Assembly: GCA_012934845.2 (NCBI GenBank) | Contig: WNNJ02001489.1 | Span: 1 to 64,000 of the forward strand | Direction: 5' to 3' | Source of the DNA: Pomphorhynchus laevis | Lineage: Eukaryota; Acanthocephala; Palaeacanthocephala; Echinorhynchida; Pomphorhynchidae | Length of the DNA: 64,000 bases | Shown: in pieces, positions 11,190 to 23,718 of the stretch | Layout of the letters: each line of letters starts with the position of its first letter | Position numbering within the stretch: position 1 is the first letter of the stretch | Made by a program: the position numbers and the translations under genes | The notes under the pieces: generated by a model | Seen by the model: the letters and a program-made list of their open reading frames with translations, nothing else | The model's database searches: none | What the model was told of the DNA's origin: nothing

Positions 11190-11940
11190 ATTAAAATTTT
11201 TTATTCATTAAACAATAAAAGTATTACATTGTGACAAATTAGCAAGTTACCAACAAATTTTAAATGGTTACTGTCTAGAAAAATCAGCAGTACCTGCTTT
11301 TATATAGAATTTATTAGATTACAAATTTCAGGTCACTTTTATCAACTTGGAATAAAAAGTGATAAAATTAATAATATAAAGGTTATTATATATTAATCTT
11401 ATCAATTTATTAACTTATTTATTATTTTAATATAAAATCAATATTAGTATTTTGTGAAAAATACATATTATTAAATTAATAATATTTGATAACTAATTTA
11501 TTAGTTAAAATTTAATTAAATTAATAGATATTATTAAGTTGATAAAATTTAATTATTTATTATTAATAAATATTTTTAATTAATAAAAAATATAATAATC
11601 TTAATTGAAACGTTTGATAAAATTAATGAAATATTATTCATTTATATTAATTTATTCAAAATATTTTTAAATAAATATACGTGAAAATAAAATTTTATAA
11701 AATCGATTTTTGAGTTTTATTTTATATTCCAGAACCAAAAATAAGCAATTGGTTTATTTATCCACAAACATATGATGCTTTTATATTCAATAACATAAAA
11801 TAATTCACAAATATTTGTAGTTTAAACGAAATCTAATTACAGAATGAATTCTGAATAGATTATTATAAAATAAAAGGCTTAGTTGAGAAGCTATTTTGCC
11901 TGATCAAAAAAATAAATTAATTCAGTAAATTGTCATTATC
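11190..11940. other. AT-rich intergenic stretch, nothing recognised
   Basis: Runs of A/T with short palindromes such as AATTAATTAAT. I see no exon, RNA gene or element end. Confidence 0.5.
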
Positions 11941-11942
11941 AA

Positions 11943-14900
11943 GATCAGCAGGATTTAAGATATCCGTTGAAGTGCGAGTGTCGATTCTCCATCCATGCTA
12001 GGCACAGTCGCTTGAAGTGCTTCATCGAAGAAGCAGCGACGACTTCCTCAGGCAACACATTCCACAAGTTTAGCGCGCGATATGACAGTCGAAAGTTGGC
12101 AGGTAATTGAGAATGGTGCCTCGTATACAGCTATTTCGAGTGACCGCGTAATGTCCTACTTCTCATTCCAAGGATATTAGCGGGGAAGCCATCAAGTTTG
12201 TTTACAACCGCTCAAAGGCAGGACAAGTCTAGTGAGACAAATTTGTCACAAATTGAGCTTATCCCTAGCGCACGCAGCCGCATTCGGTAGGACGTTCCAG
12301 CCCTAAAGCATATCCTTGAACCTCTCTTCAGTACCGACTAATAGTGGAGCAATTATCGCTAGTGGTAGGAACGCATGCATGGATGCAGTACTCCAGATGA
12401 TGGCGGACTAATGAAGAAAATAAGATACTAAGCATCGGAGGTTCAGTCTGAGAAATGTATTTTTGATGTAGTACAATGTCCTAGTTGCTTTTATCCTTGC
12501 ATGCTCACTATTCAATCGTGTCTTAAGAGAGCGATGAATTATTACACCTAAGTCTTTATGGTGTTCACCTTCATTTAATAACGCACTGCAAATGCGATAC
12601 TGGAACGACGAAGTAGTTTTCCCAATTCTCATCAAAACACATTTATCAACGTTTAACATGAGTCCAGTGGCTTCACACCAATCAGTAAGGCAATTCGGGT
12701 AGTCCTGTAGTGACTGACAATCGGTAGGAGTACGAGCAACAGTCCATATTTTTAAATCATCAGCATATGCTAAAACAGGGTTCTTTAAGCGCAGGATCAG
12801 GTCATTGAGAAATACGACAAAAAGAAGAGGGCCAATAACAGATCCTTGAGGTAAACCGGAAAGCACTCTAGAGTTCTTTGAAAGAATACTACCAACTCTT
12901 ACTTGTAATGACCGCAAAGATAATAAATTCATAATCCACTTAATGGCCTGAAAATGGAAACCATAGTGAGCGAGCACTAACACGATATCGTCATGAGGAC
13001 ACGGTCGAAGGCCTTAGAAAAGTCCAAAAAGACAGCGTCGATAACATATCCAGAACTCAAGGCGTCAGTCCATCTTTCACGAGCGGTTATTAAATTGGTT
13101 AACAAGAACGGCCCGGCATAAATCCGTGTTGTGAGTCCGAGAGAATACTGTTTTTCTTTAGATGAAGTCGAATATGCTTCGAGACTAGTTTTTCGAGAAT
13201 TTCGGAAAACACGCAAGTAAGACTAATAGGGCGAAAGTCTGACGAACTAACAGGTGAATGATTCTTGGGTATCGGGACTACAATGGCAGGCTTCCAAATA
13301 TCAGGAATACAGCAATGTTTGAGGCTGTGTTGAAAAACATAAGTTAGATGCAGACAGAGAGAACAAGCTAAAGCACGAATCAGGGCCCAGTGAGCCAAAT
13401 TGCCTCAGCGCCAATGATTTACTGTAAATATCATCTACTTCAATCTCTATCGCGCAGTCGCGGATAGGAACACGAACCGTCTGCCAGACGAACTGATCAA
13501 AGTCTACCGTATGGTTACATGGTACTGCGAAGATCTTTGCTAGATGATTAGCAATCTGGGGTTCCCTGTCAGAACTCCATCCGACGAGTGAATGGAGTTA
13601 ACTCCCGCTTGAACGTTTCGGGAACTACGAACGTAGGACCAGAATCTCTTCATATTATGAGAAATACACATTGCAATGTTGTTCTCGAATGATTGTATTT
13701 TTTAATTTTAGCCTATTACAAAGATTCCGAGAAGCAGTGTACTCAATACGAATAGACGGATCTGTTTTAGGCCTATGCCATAAAGTGTTTCGAATTTTAA
13801 GGGCTGAACGGACCTAATAGTCCAACCAAGGAGGGCGCGAGATACCCGATTTAGGGCGCTGCAATGGAGCGAAACCGTTGGACGTACGCAATAAGCGGGC
13901 CGACGTGTTCATAACTTTCTGGAACAGAAGAATTATAAGTGTTGATTTCGGTAGAAAATGCTATTTGTAGTTGCTTAATGTCAACTTTAGCCCAATTTCT
14001 TTTCATGATCTGAGTGAAAGGTGAAGGCGGATCAACGTGGCAAGGTACATATCATGACAGTAAACAGTGATCACTGTTGCCTACTGGTGGATAATAGCAG
14101 ATGTTGGAAATATCACCAATAAAGTTTGTAAAAACTAAGTCAAGAATAGACCGGGATCATATGTACGTAGGATTACAAACATGTTAGACCAACACCAAGT
14201 CGAAGAGAAGGAAACTACCGAGTTCCTTTTCAAGTCGAAGACATGACAGCAAACTCTGACCTCCCCAATCAATGTTGGGGAAGTTAAAGTAACCAACCAG
14301 TACAAATTGAGTAGAGGAGCATAGACGACATAGATATGGCCTCAGTAAGTTCAAATCCAAGAAGGCTGAAGGGGAACGATACAATATACAGACATAAATT
14401 GTGACCCTACCTCGAACAATGCAGAACGAAAGTCCTTCAAATGAAGAGTTAATGGAATCCGAAAAAGTAAGTATGTTAGACACACCGATGCTACTGTGAA
14501 TGTACACGGCAACACCACCTCCTCGTCTAACAGACTGACCATCCGAACGTAGCAAATAGTAGTTGGGAATCTGAACAACGTCGTCGGATATATTGGGATG
14601 CAACCAAGATTCACAAATGTAGAAGACACCATACTCATTTTTCAAGACAACATATTTTAGCTAAGTATATTGTGCCAAAAGACTGCGGACATTTGAGTAA
14701 CCAAAATGTATGTTGCTATCATAGGAAATCTTAGAGATAGAATGAATATCACTAAAGTGAGCAAGATCACCTGAGCGAAACCCATCTGGGCAACAATCTA
14801 TGTACGTAGCAAAGGTTGCCATCGCACTGTCGGTCGCCACCGTACAACTCGAAAATTTCTTACACAGAGATTAGATTCGCCATTGTTTAGTTTTTTGTGC

Positions 14901-16066
14901 AATTCTATAAAGGTATCCTTTCTCCTTACCCGATCCTTAGGGGATAAATCTTGTAATATATGGGAAGAAGATCCGAGTAACTGATACCTATGATGAAGCA
15001 GAAAGTCGTCATGTTCCCTGGAACTGAGAACAACTTTTAACAACCTAGGTTTCTCATGCATTATTTTACCCAGACGAAAAACTATCTTAAGGTCGACATG
15101 TCCCCTGGAACTGAGAACAACTTTCAGCAACCTAGGTTTCTCAGGCATTATTTTACCCAGACGAAATACTTTCTTAACAACAAGGCTTTGAGCAACAGAA
15201 AGGTTTTCACTGTAGATTATTTTGGACAGAATTGTACGGAGAATCTTAACGTCATCATCTAACCTGAGCATCACCACTGCCCGATTATTTAACTCCAGAT
15301 ACAATGATATTATATCTCCTATCTGAGATGCATTGTTTTCTACTGATGTGTTGCCTGATGAGACATTGCTCGAGAGTTGTCGATACTTCCCAATGTGGAA
15401 TCATTAGTGGTACAGTTTATTGACACATAGGTCAATTGGCTATTGACGTTAGAATTGTGTTGATGTGTTGATGTGCTGATATGATATGATCTTCCTTCAT
15501 GAGCTCCTTCACGCTCTCATTATGTGGAACCAAACTGTGACCATTGGAAGGAGAGTTCTGAGTAGCATTATTATCCGAGTGAGTATTGACAGAATGCGTT
15601 CGTTCACTTTCTATATGACGAACAGTATAAAATTGTGAGTGCCCTCTCTTCTTGATACGAACAGGAGTGATTCCTGTAACTGACTATATAGTATTGCCCA
15701 TTACTATGGGCATCGATGTGCATCTATACTAATATTTGCGTTCGAATCATTGACGATCTCGACTGATTTTGACAGAGTCTGTACCTCCTCATTGTGAACA
15801 TTTTTGGACATTGTTGTAATTACAATATGATGCTTTTGTATTATATTTACAAGTACTTGTAGTTCATCTATCTCCCTGCGTAAGATGTCAATGACGCCTG
15901 TAACATATATTCCACATAAAAAACGTTCATTTAAGGCGCTTGGGACACCAACCGGCACTGATAAAATCGACCAGTTCAAGCAACCATCATTGTCGCAGCC
16001 AACTTTTACCTCTTCGTACTTCGGGTCATTTTTCTTGGAATGTCTTAACTTTTTACTCATTTTCAT
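11943..16066 (-). mobile_element. LINE-D: CR1-type LINE, near full length, broken
   Basis: Read on the - strand from about 16066 down. ORF1 region (15704-16066 and 14798-15304) has the CR1-clade ORF1 tail: KPRLLKVVLSSR, DLSPKDRVRRK and GESNLCVRNFRVV. ORF2 begins with an APE endonuclease (14184-14645): CESWLHPNISDDVVQIPNYY, LLRSDGQSVRRGGGVAVYI. The RT follows (12408-13398): PIPKNHSPVSSSDFRPISL, QHGFMPGRS, FLDFSKAFDR (motif A), LPQGSVIGPLLF (motif B), YADDLKIW (motif C). The 3' end at about 11943-12400 is the thumb/C-terminal remnant. The frame is broken several times, and the EN-RT linker around 13.4-14.18 kb is badly decayed. About 4.1 kb. Confidence 0.85.
14798..15304 (-). pseudogene. LINE-D ORF1 C-terminal half with internal duplication
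   Basis: 168 codons. The block VFRLGKIMPEKPRLLKVVLS is followed about 30 codons later by VFRLGKIMHEKPRLLKVVLS, so this RNA-binding-type block is tandemly duplicated in frame. The rest, ILQDLSPKDRVRRKDTFIEL then HKKLNNGESNLCVRNFRVVR, is the standard ORF1 tail of CR1-like elements and occurs once. Confidence 0.7.
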
Positions 16067-16081
16067 ATTTGACTGTATATG

Positions 16082-16155
16082 GTTGTCGTCGGTTGTTGTC
16101 GTCGATGGTTATCGTCGATAGTTGTCGTCGATTGTTGTCGTCGATAGTTGTCGTA
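16082..16155. repeat. 12-bp minisatellite (GTTGTCGTCGAT)n at the 5' end of LINE-D
   Basis: About six imperfect units of GTTGTCGTCGAT/GATAGTTGTCGTC directly upstream (on the - strand) of the LINE-D ORF1 start at 16066. Position and GC content suggest it belongs to the element's 5' UTR. Confidence 0.8.
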
Positions 16156-16169
16156 GGATCAATGTAGAA

Positions 16170-17140
16170 TTGTGTTTAAGCAAGTTTTTGTGCTAATTTC
16201 GTTTTTGATGTCTTTGTAATTTCGTTTTTTGTCTTTGTTTAAGTGCTTTTAGTTTGAACTTCATATCTTTATCTCTTAGATTTTTTCCTTAAAAAATAAA
16301 GATATAAACTTTATATTATAATTTTAGCTATTTTCTAACTGTTCTAGCAAATTACAATTGCTGAAGATGATGCCAGCTAGGCATCGAAATATTCAATTTG
16401 ATAAATTTTGCGTTGGTTTTTGCCATCTTTCTTCTAATTTAAATGCTATTACACCGTCGCAATCCTCATTCAAATTCAATTTATTCGGCTAAAGGTTGTT
16501 ACCGTTTTAGTAATTGTGCGTTCCATTGTTGGTAACGCAAAGTGGATAGGCGAAAATATAGAGAATGTAGAGAATGAAAAAATCATTTTTAATGGAAAAC
16601 AAATCTTACTCGAATTTATGAAATACTATTTTGTCCTAGACTATATTGTGCTAATAGGGAACATACCACTTTTTCATATTGAAAACGATAAAATATAAGC
16701 TGACTACCGGTAAAGCAATCTTTCTGGATTTAGTTTCGAGGTGGAAATGCTTGGAACACTGCAAAGACGTTTTAACATATACTTAGTTATTTCCTGCAAA
16801 AGTGTGAGCGCCGATTGTATTTCGGCGACCTAATTACAGATCTTAGCTAGAAGGCTGAATAAAACTCATTTCGGTCACTTGCATTCATAGTCAAATTCTT
16901 TAGATCATCAAATAATGATTCTGACCGTTTCAGAATAGATCTATACAGATCAAATAGATCAACCGCTAATTTGAAAGTTTTGCTTTACAACCCAACTTCA
17001 TTAATGACGAATATAAGCAATATGTTCGCTGATCAGATCAATATATTGATTAAATTGTGATTCCTAGCAGTACTAGTAGATATAATTTTACTAGTTTAGA
17101 GTTTTATTAGTTTCAATCATCCCCATAATCCACAATCTTA
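16170..17140. other. AT-rich spacer with a PLE-end-like motif; no gene seen
   Basis: At about 16355-16400 it carries GCTGAAGATGATGCCAGCTAG-like sequence followed by CATCGAAATATT, resembling the core of the foldback at 6.2 kb and PLE ends. A 60-codon open frame at 16516-16698 matches nothing I recognise. Confidence 0.45.
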
Positions 17141-17144
17141 CATA

Positions 17145-17460
17145 CTTAGGCTTTCATTTCGATGATCACATTCCCTTAAACCCTTCGTCCGTGACAAGGT
17201 CCGCTCGTCTAACTTAATTATCCGTGACATCCGCCGAATCCGCCCCCTTATCGACTTCCGTTCTTGTATGTCTCTTCTTTCATCGCTTCTTATCCGTGAC
17301 ATATGCCGTATCCTCCCACTGTTCTTTGTCCTCAATCCCTTCAATCGTTCTTGACGACTTCAACATCCGCCCCGCTTCCACCGAGTTCATCCAGCTCAAG
17401 TATGACTTGGGAGTCATACCTCTAATCACTTTTGTGACCTTGATAGTCCACTGATTGTAT
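17145..17460 (+). mobile_element. LINE-C fragment, internally rearranged
   Basis: 17155-17290 is a + strand copy of the LINE-C segment at 42895-43025 (- strand), sharing the FDDH...LKPFV and DIRRIRPLIDFRS phrases from after the RT. It joins directly to 17310-17400, which matches the LINE-C endonuclease at about 44790-44880 (HCSLSSIPSIVLxDFNIR, PASTE-IQ). In the intact order the endonuclease comes first, so the two pieces are out of order. Confidence 0.65.
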
Positions 17461-17461
17461 C

Positions 17462-17921
17462 TGGTTTGTGTCAGCAAAACATTGGCAAAACACACTTAGG
17501 AAATATCATATTCAAGCTTAGTGGACCATTCTCCACTTACGAGTTGTTTAAATGCATCTCTAATCTAAGCAATCATAAGTCTGTAGAAGACAATCTATCC
17601 GTAGAACACATCAAAGTAACATTCGGTATGCTAGGTCGCTACTGGGAGTTGCTATTTAGCGCGATATTAGAAGGGAAGTTGATACCATCTACTTGGAAAT
17701 CTACGATCATTCACATGTTATATAAAGATAGCGGTTTACGTTCTGAGCCCAACTCGTATCAAAGTATTGCTACAGTAAACCCCATCTATAAATTCTTTTC
17801 TTCCGCCATAACAAAACGCTTAATCACTTTTGGTGAATACGTGTTACCTGAGGAACAATATGATTTCCGGCCTAACCGATAGACATCATTGGCAATAGCG
17901 AAAGCTAGGCACACAATTCTA
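17462..17921 (+). mobile_element. LINE-A copy 1, part 1 (RT fingers)
   Basis: Encodes FKLSGPFSTYELFKCISNLS, then GKLIPSTWKSTIIHMLYKDS, EPNSYQSIATVNPIYKFFSS and PEEQYDFRPNR, the N-terminal RT region of an APE-type LINE (IP..W....I..L.K......P..YR.I). The frame stops just after DFRPNR. At 17911-17921 it meets the 11-bp target-site duplication ACACAATTCTA, where LINE-J copy 1 has inserted; the protein reading resumes at 21777. Confidence 0.8.
17911..17921. repeat. Target-site duplication, left (ACACAATTCTA)
   Basis: Identical to 21777-21787. It lies directly before the (AAAT)n-like tail of LINE-J copy 1. The reading frame ...KARHTIL before it and EMLDTIGHAYW after the right copy belong to one RT. 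Confidence 0.9.
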
Positions 17922-20900
17922 AATAAATAAATAAAATAAATGATTTTGTCACATAACAACACAAAAGGAAGAGAATTTACAATCAAATAGTCAAACAAAA
18001 ACTTCGAACAGTCAACCATAAAAACTTCTTCGGTTTATCATAATATTTCCCTCTTCTTCCAGCTTTTTATGGCTTCAAATCCATGGGGATCTGAGCCCCC
18101 CAACCGATCCAACACGCCGCCTTCCGACTGAACCACCCGGGGTCTTTCACCCCCCCCCGAAGAATCCAATCGGCGCGGACTATGCTTGGTAAACGAGAGA
18201 CGAGGAGCTTAAGAAGCCTTAGCCTTTGCTCTGGGGGGCGTTCTCTTGAGAAGAAGACTAAACCCGAGATAGCCCAGGTGCCCCAAAGGCGCACCTGGGT
18301 TTTCCCTTTAAACGACAGATGCTGAGCCCGTTTCAGAGCTCATCTAGCTTTCTTCAGGATACTTTTGAGTCTATCCAGGTCAGCTTTCGCTGACCAGTTT
18401 ACCGTAACGGTGAACCCCAGGTATTTTACTCGACTTGTGAAGGTGGGAAGTGGTTCAGAGGCAAATATGGAGAAAGCGCCGAGAGTGCTAATCTCTTAAG
18501 TTTTTTCTTAGTTGCAGGGGTACCATGAAAGACAACCGCCTGCGATTTGGCGGAGTTTAAAATAAGATTGGATATGGGTAACTGGTCTTTTAATCTTAAA
18601 AAGAAACGGCTGATGTCAGAGACTACGTCTTTACACCTGTGTCCAGTGAACAGGGCTGTGGTGTCATCAGCAAACACCACAAGACGTTGTTCGCGTTTAA
18701 ATATTTTGAATAGGTTAACGGAGGCAGCAAGATATAGATAGGAGAAAGTGGGGATCCTTGAGGTACACCTGTAATAGGGTAGAACTGACGCGCATCAGGG
18801 TCGTCTTCATAGTAAAATCGCTTGGTATACAGCAGGATCTCCACTCTGTTCACAATTCTCGCAGGCAACCCAAGACCTGAGAGAAGAGATTACAAAAGGG
18901 ATAGAGATGCGGTCAAATGCATCAGAAAAGTCGAGGGAAACAGCCACAACTAGACGATGGCTATTATCCCGACAAAACTGCTCCACCTCACCAAATTCTG
19001 AATGTACCGAGCGACCTTTGACGAACCCATGAAAACCAGGAGGGATCAAATTACGCCTACTTAAATGGTCGCGGATTTTACGCGCAAGGGCTTTTTCGTA
19101 AATCGACACGAGGGCATTTTGAATCGAAATGGGTCGCAAATCTTTAGGGCATGAGCAGGATTTTTTCTTAGGAATAAAAACACGCTTACTAATATTGATG
19201 CCTGCTATATCGGATGGGGATGCTAGAAGCATTGTGACGGCCACCTCTCTTCTCTAATCAGCTGTCAAAAGCTGACAGACCCGAGAAGAAAGTGGAGCGA
19301 CGGATTTGGAGGTGCCCGGGAGTGGACCCAGGAGTTAAGGATATCCGTAACAGATAGATCCCTACTCCTGAAGTTACACCAAGGTGGGATTGGTTGAGGT
19401 GATTGAGTGGCTCCATTGTTGTGTAGGGCTAGTGACTCCTCCAAAACTTTATTAAGGCCTACATTCCCTATCCAACCCAATGCCCTATCCTTCCAGCAAA
19501 CAAACTTCTTGAAAATCTTCCAAAAGGAAGACTGAGAAGGATTAAGGCGAGCAATACTCGTCCTATCCCTACTCAGCTGGAACCTATATCTAGTGCTCCA
19601 GTATTTATTCGAGAGAGCCTGTCTGGCGGAAACAGAGAGATTAGGGAGGTTAAGCAATTTCGCTAGGATTTTGAGTTTCGTCGGAGTGGGATTGTATATA
19701 CGATCTTTATAGGTAGTCGATAAAATCGCAGTAGCTTGCGAAAAGAGGTAGGTATTAAATTCGGTCAAACTCTCATTTCATATTCTGGGAAAGAGTTGGA
19801 TAGACGCTTGAAAGAAGGCCACTCTTATCAGATCAAAGTGAAACCTCCTTCGAAGCAACATATCTTCATCTATTCTCCAACGAATTAGGTCATGATAGGT
19901 GGACAATTGCTGGCGCGACTGCTCCGTGCAGAGGGGTTTGACAACCACCTCGAGTGAAGCAGTAAAATGTCGAGGATAGAATTTGTTGATGTTCAATGAA
20001 AGGTAGGGGACATATGTTTGTTAATAAGATAAACGTTCCTAGCTCTGCGAAGTGATGCATTGATCCAACGACCAGTTCTGTCGTTGAAATCCCCAAGTTT
20101 CATGTCATAACCGCTGTCAATAATACTATCCAGCAGGTCACGGTTCTTGTGAATTTCCCCTGGATGGATGTAGACATTGGCTAGACTGAGGCGTTTACCG
20201 TTCTTACTGAGTGAAACTACTAAACAAGACATGGCTGGAAATGAGTAGTTTACTAGGAGAGATGACCTTTAGGAGCACTTAACTAAGTTCAAAAGTCCTT
20301 GAGATGAAGAGGAGTGAGGTGGGGTTATGTACAGAGTTTATTGGGAACATATATTTTTTGGGATAAATCGAGTAATGTCCTGGGGTTGACGGATAGACCG
20401 CGTCTCCTGAAGGACTATAACATCTGCATCTCTACCAGATAGAAGTCTAAGGGCAGAAGCATCTCCCGAATTCCACTGAAGGATATTCAGTGAATAAGGC
20501 TCACGAGTACTCTGCATTGTGATAAACTAGTTGGATTAGGGGATTGCCAACCTAGACCGAGCTAGGAGCGGGAAGGTTTCCCTTTCCACCACCACCACCT
20601 GCCCCGTCCATGGGAGGCACTTGCCCCTAGGCAGCATCTTCATTTCCCCTACGCTGCTTCTGTTGGATAAGCTTACCGATTTTTAACGGGGGAACGGCGT
20701 GAGCCGATGCTCCTCTCTTGTTTGACTTTTGGGCTGGAGCAGGCACGGAAGTCGGGCTAATAAACATATTGGCCACAATATTTATTATTAACTGCTCGAT
20801 TTGCTTCATGAAGTTCTATGAAGGTCTCGGATTTGAGATCTGAGTATAGTTCAGAAACTGGGGCACTGGATGCCACCTTAGAGAATGACTCTTTTTGGAG

Positions 20901-21776
20901 TATCGGCCATTGAAACCTACTTAGGTAGGATTTAAAGAGGGGGCATTTTCTTGCCCATGCCGGATGCGCCTCTCCGCAGTTGAGGCATTTTGCGGGGTTT
21001 AGAGAAGGTGAGTCAGTGGAGCATTCAAGCTGCCCACATTTGCCGCAGCAAGCCGCTGCACTGCAGCTGGAGGCCCAGTGCCCCCATTTATGGCACCGGC
21101 TGCAGTGCGGGTATGTAAATTCTTTCATTGAAACAATCGAAAATCTCAGGTTGAAACCCAAGAATGGGTTAAAATGTGATTTAGTCAATACTTCAGCTTG
21201 CCCACAGGAGCAGAACAAAAACCCACATTAATTTGATCACCATTGCGGCTAGTTAGATGCCTTACATTATGTATTTTGTAGTTTTTTTAAGATTTTCTAA
21301 ATCGTTCTCCTCCAGCGTAGTAGGAAGATTATTTATTTTTATATTTTTCAAATCTGCCAATATCTGTATAATTATTCGAAAGAATGTATCATATTCGTTT
21401 AGTGCTTCTTCGGAAGCGAAAGAGATCTTAATCGTTGTTTCCAAATATCTCACTGTATAAAAAACCACTCTATTTCTGAACTTTACAGCAAAATCACGCA
21501 GGAAGCGATTATAAAGAAAATGTCTCTCAAGGGGTTTTAATAGAGTTATCACCCCCAAATTTTTTGTTTTTGGGATTGGGGGAAGTAATTCTCCCTCACC
21601 AGTAATATAAATAAATTCACTGACCTGATTGTCGTTTATTAAGTCGAATTTTACCTTTTCTCCAAAGAATTTTCCTTGATTTTGATTGGATTTTGCAGGA
21701 AACTGCAAATTTCCGCTTTTTATTGATCCTCCGACAGTACTCATGAAATTTTGTTTTTCGTGCACCGTTTTTTCAT
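17922..21776 (-). mobile_element. LINE-J copy 1: I/Jockey-group LINE, near full length, broken
   Basis: A 3.86-kb - strand insertion into LINE-A. ORF1 (20757-21780): an RRM-like first part, then a CCHC cluster (CSRCHKWGHWASSC, CCGKCGQLEC, CLNCGEAHPAWARKC). ORF2: the APE endonuclease remnant (about 19780-20480; RDADVIVLQE-like start, GDFNDRTGRW), then RT at 18426-19250 with KRVFIPKKKSCSCPKDLRPI, GFHGFVKGRSVHS, VSLDFSDAFDRISIPF, GVPQGSPLSPI and the C-terminal WGTWAISGLVFFSRERP block. The tail is (ATTT)n-like on the - strand. An 11-bp target-site duplication flanks it. Several frame breaks are present, many shared with copy 3. Confidence 0.9.
20757..21776 (-). pseudogene. LINE-J copy 1 ORF1: RRM-like domain plus zinc knuckles
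   Basis: First part (21262-21776, - strand): VRYLETTIKISFASEEALNE and KNIKINNLPTTLEENDLENL, an RRM-like fold with an RNP-style beta strand. Second part (20757-21218): three clustered Cys/His motifs typical of I/Jockey-group ORF1 nucleic-acid-binding proteins, then a basic stretch. The two parts are in separate frames. Confidence 0.7.
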
Positions 21777-21883
21777 ACACAATTCTAGAAATGCTTGATA
21801 CAATAGGACACGCATATTGGATATTCGTAGATTTCGGAAAAGCTTTTGATATTGTAAATAGAGCGCTGCTTATTCAAAAGCTC
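21777..21883 (+). mobile_element. LINE-A copy 1, part 2 (RT motif A)
   Basis: After the right target-site duplication (21777-21787) it encodes EMLDTIGHAYWIFVDFGKAF and DIVNRALLIQKL, i.e. RT motif A with its catalytic Asp (VDFGKAFD). It is cut after AAAAGCTC at 21883 by the LINE-E block. Confidence 0.85.
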
Positions 21884-23718
21884 ATTATTATTAATGTTTC
21901 AACAGCACATAAAAGCATGGCTTAATTGGCTGATTCACTGCAGAAGAAAGAAAATATAATAAAAGTATCACAAATACGGAAAAGCAGCTTTCCCATGGCA
22001 TCCTCCATCCGTAATTTCTTTTTGAATTCGTTGATATTGCTACTGCACACTGTTGACTCTCCAAGCCTATTCCACAGAGATACAACTCGCCGATCAAATT
22101 GGACAGCTCGTGATTTTCTTATCCTTTCACGTCGCAGGGTTAAACCATGGCCACGAAGGATATTGGATGAGCGCAAATGAAGGCAATCTCGAAGTGGATG
22201 ATCCGATTCATTAAGAATTTGCCAGACCATACTCATATCGATGTACCGGCGGGTCCACGTGACAGTCTCAAGTCTAAGTGCTTTTAATCGATCAGGGTAC
22301 GACAAAAATTTCAGTTGCGGTGCTAGCTTGGTAGCTCTATGAAGTACCCTCTCTGAACTAATATGTTCTTTTGAATTTTGGGGATACACACGGCGCAGCA
22401 TATAGAAGACGGCTCAACACATGAGCAAAGATTAGCGGACGTAGGGCAAATTGATTGAGTGTAATGAAAGTGCGTCGAAGTAGACCGATTATCCCCAACG
22501 CATTTGAACAAGCATGTTCAGTATGTGTGACGGTACTCAAGTCACTGTTTATTCACACTCCCAAGTCCTTATATTTGTTCACTCGTTCTATATAACTGCT
22601 TTGAAAGCTATAATTAGCTGAAGATTGAGCATTTCCGCCACAAACACGTAAATGTTTGCATTTTGATATATTTACAATCAACCTATTGAGCAGAGCCCAA
22701 TTTTCAACTTCATCGATATCCCGTTGCAGTATAACTATATCACTAGGTGAACAAATTGCCCTCCAGATTTTCAAATCGTCTGCATATAAAATCATCCTAG
22801 AATCAATAAATTCCGGCAGATAGATGATGTAGACACTAAATAACAATGAACCCAATACTGAACCTTGAGGCACCCCTATATTACATGGCCGCGAAGAAGA
22901 GTAAAAATTATCTACATGCACACAATAACTACGATTGCTTAAAAACGATTCAATCCATCTAACAAGCAAAAATGGAATGCCACTTTTCTCTAGTTTATTT
23001 AGGAGGAATCTATGGTCTACTCTGTCAAATGGCTTAGAGAAATCGAAGAATATAATGTCAGTAGCAATAGATACGGCTTTATTGGCTGACCAATCAAGAT
23101 GGGCTGCGAGTAGATTAGTAACTGTCGAATAACCCTTACGAAAACCATGTTGCTCAGAAGCTATTACATTATTTTCACTATAAAACTTGACCATAAAACC
23201 ATGTATAATTCGCTCTAACATTCTACAACATAAGCAAGTAATACTTACTGGTCTGTAATTGTCTACTGAAGATCTATCACCCATTTTGAAGATAGGTTGA
23301 ATGATTGATTGTTTCCACTCTTTTGGAAGAGTCGTATCAATAATAGATTGTAGAAATATGTTACAAAGTGGTGTATATATTGAGTCTGCTATTCGACGAA
23401 GATATATTGAAGGTAACAAATCAGCCCCCTTGGAGTTTGTCTCTTTCAGACGATGCAGTTCAGTTAAAACTTTCTCATAAGTTATCAAATTAGCTATGTC
23501 TAAACTATGATATGAAACACTAGTACCTCTTATCGTCTCACTGTTCTGGATAGGTTCAGAATACTCGTTTGTAGTATCTCCGTCCAAGCAAAAATGTCTT
23601 GAAAATATCTCAGCAAGGTCGTCTTCAATTAGGCTATCAAAATATTGGCAAATTGTTTTATTAGCGTTCTACTACTATACACACATATAAAGAGAGCTTT
23701 GGGATCATGTTTACAACT
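21884..23718 (-). mobile_element. LINE-E unit A (5'-truncated tandem unit)
   Basis: The - strand RT runs from 23587 to 22553: NYRPVSITCLCCRMLERIIH, EQHGFRKGYSTVTNLLAAHL, FFDFSKPFDRVDHRFLLNKL, IGVPQGSVLGSLLFSVYI, MILYADDLKIW, VNISKCKHLRVCGG. Then comes the C-terminal block (LEFLSYPDRLKALRLETVT-like, RRVVSLWNRLGESTVCSSNI). It starts with the 3' tail ATTATTATTAATG and ends at TTTACAACTAT, exactly where unit B begins. The 344-codon RT frame is nearly complete here. Confidence 0.85.

Noticed and set aside
16516-16698. 60-codon + strand frame in spacer
   Set aside because: Composition matches AT-rich background; no homology or splice sites recognised.
18067-18294. Separate tryptophan-rich small protein
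   Set aside because: It is the RLWGTWAISGLVF C-terminal block of LINE-J, seen in the same place in copies 2, 3 and 4.
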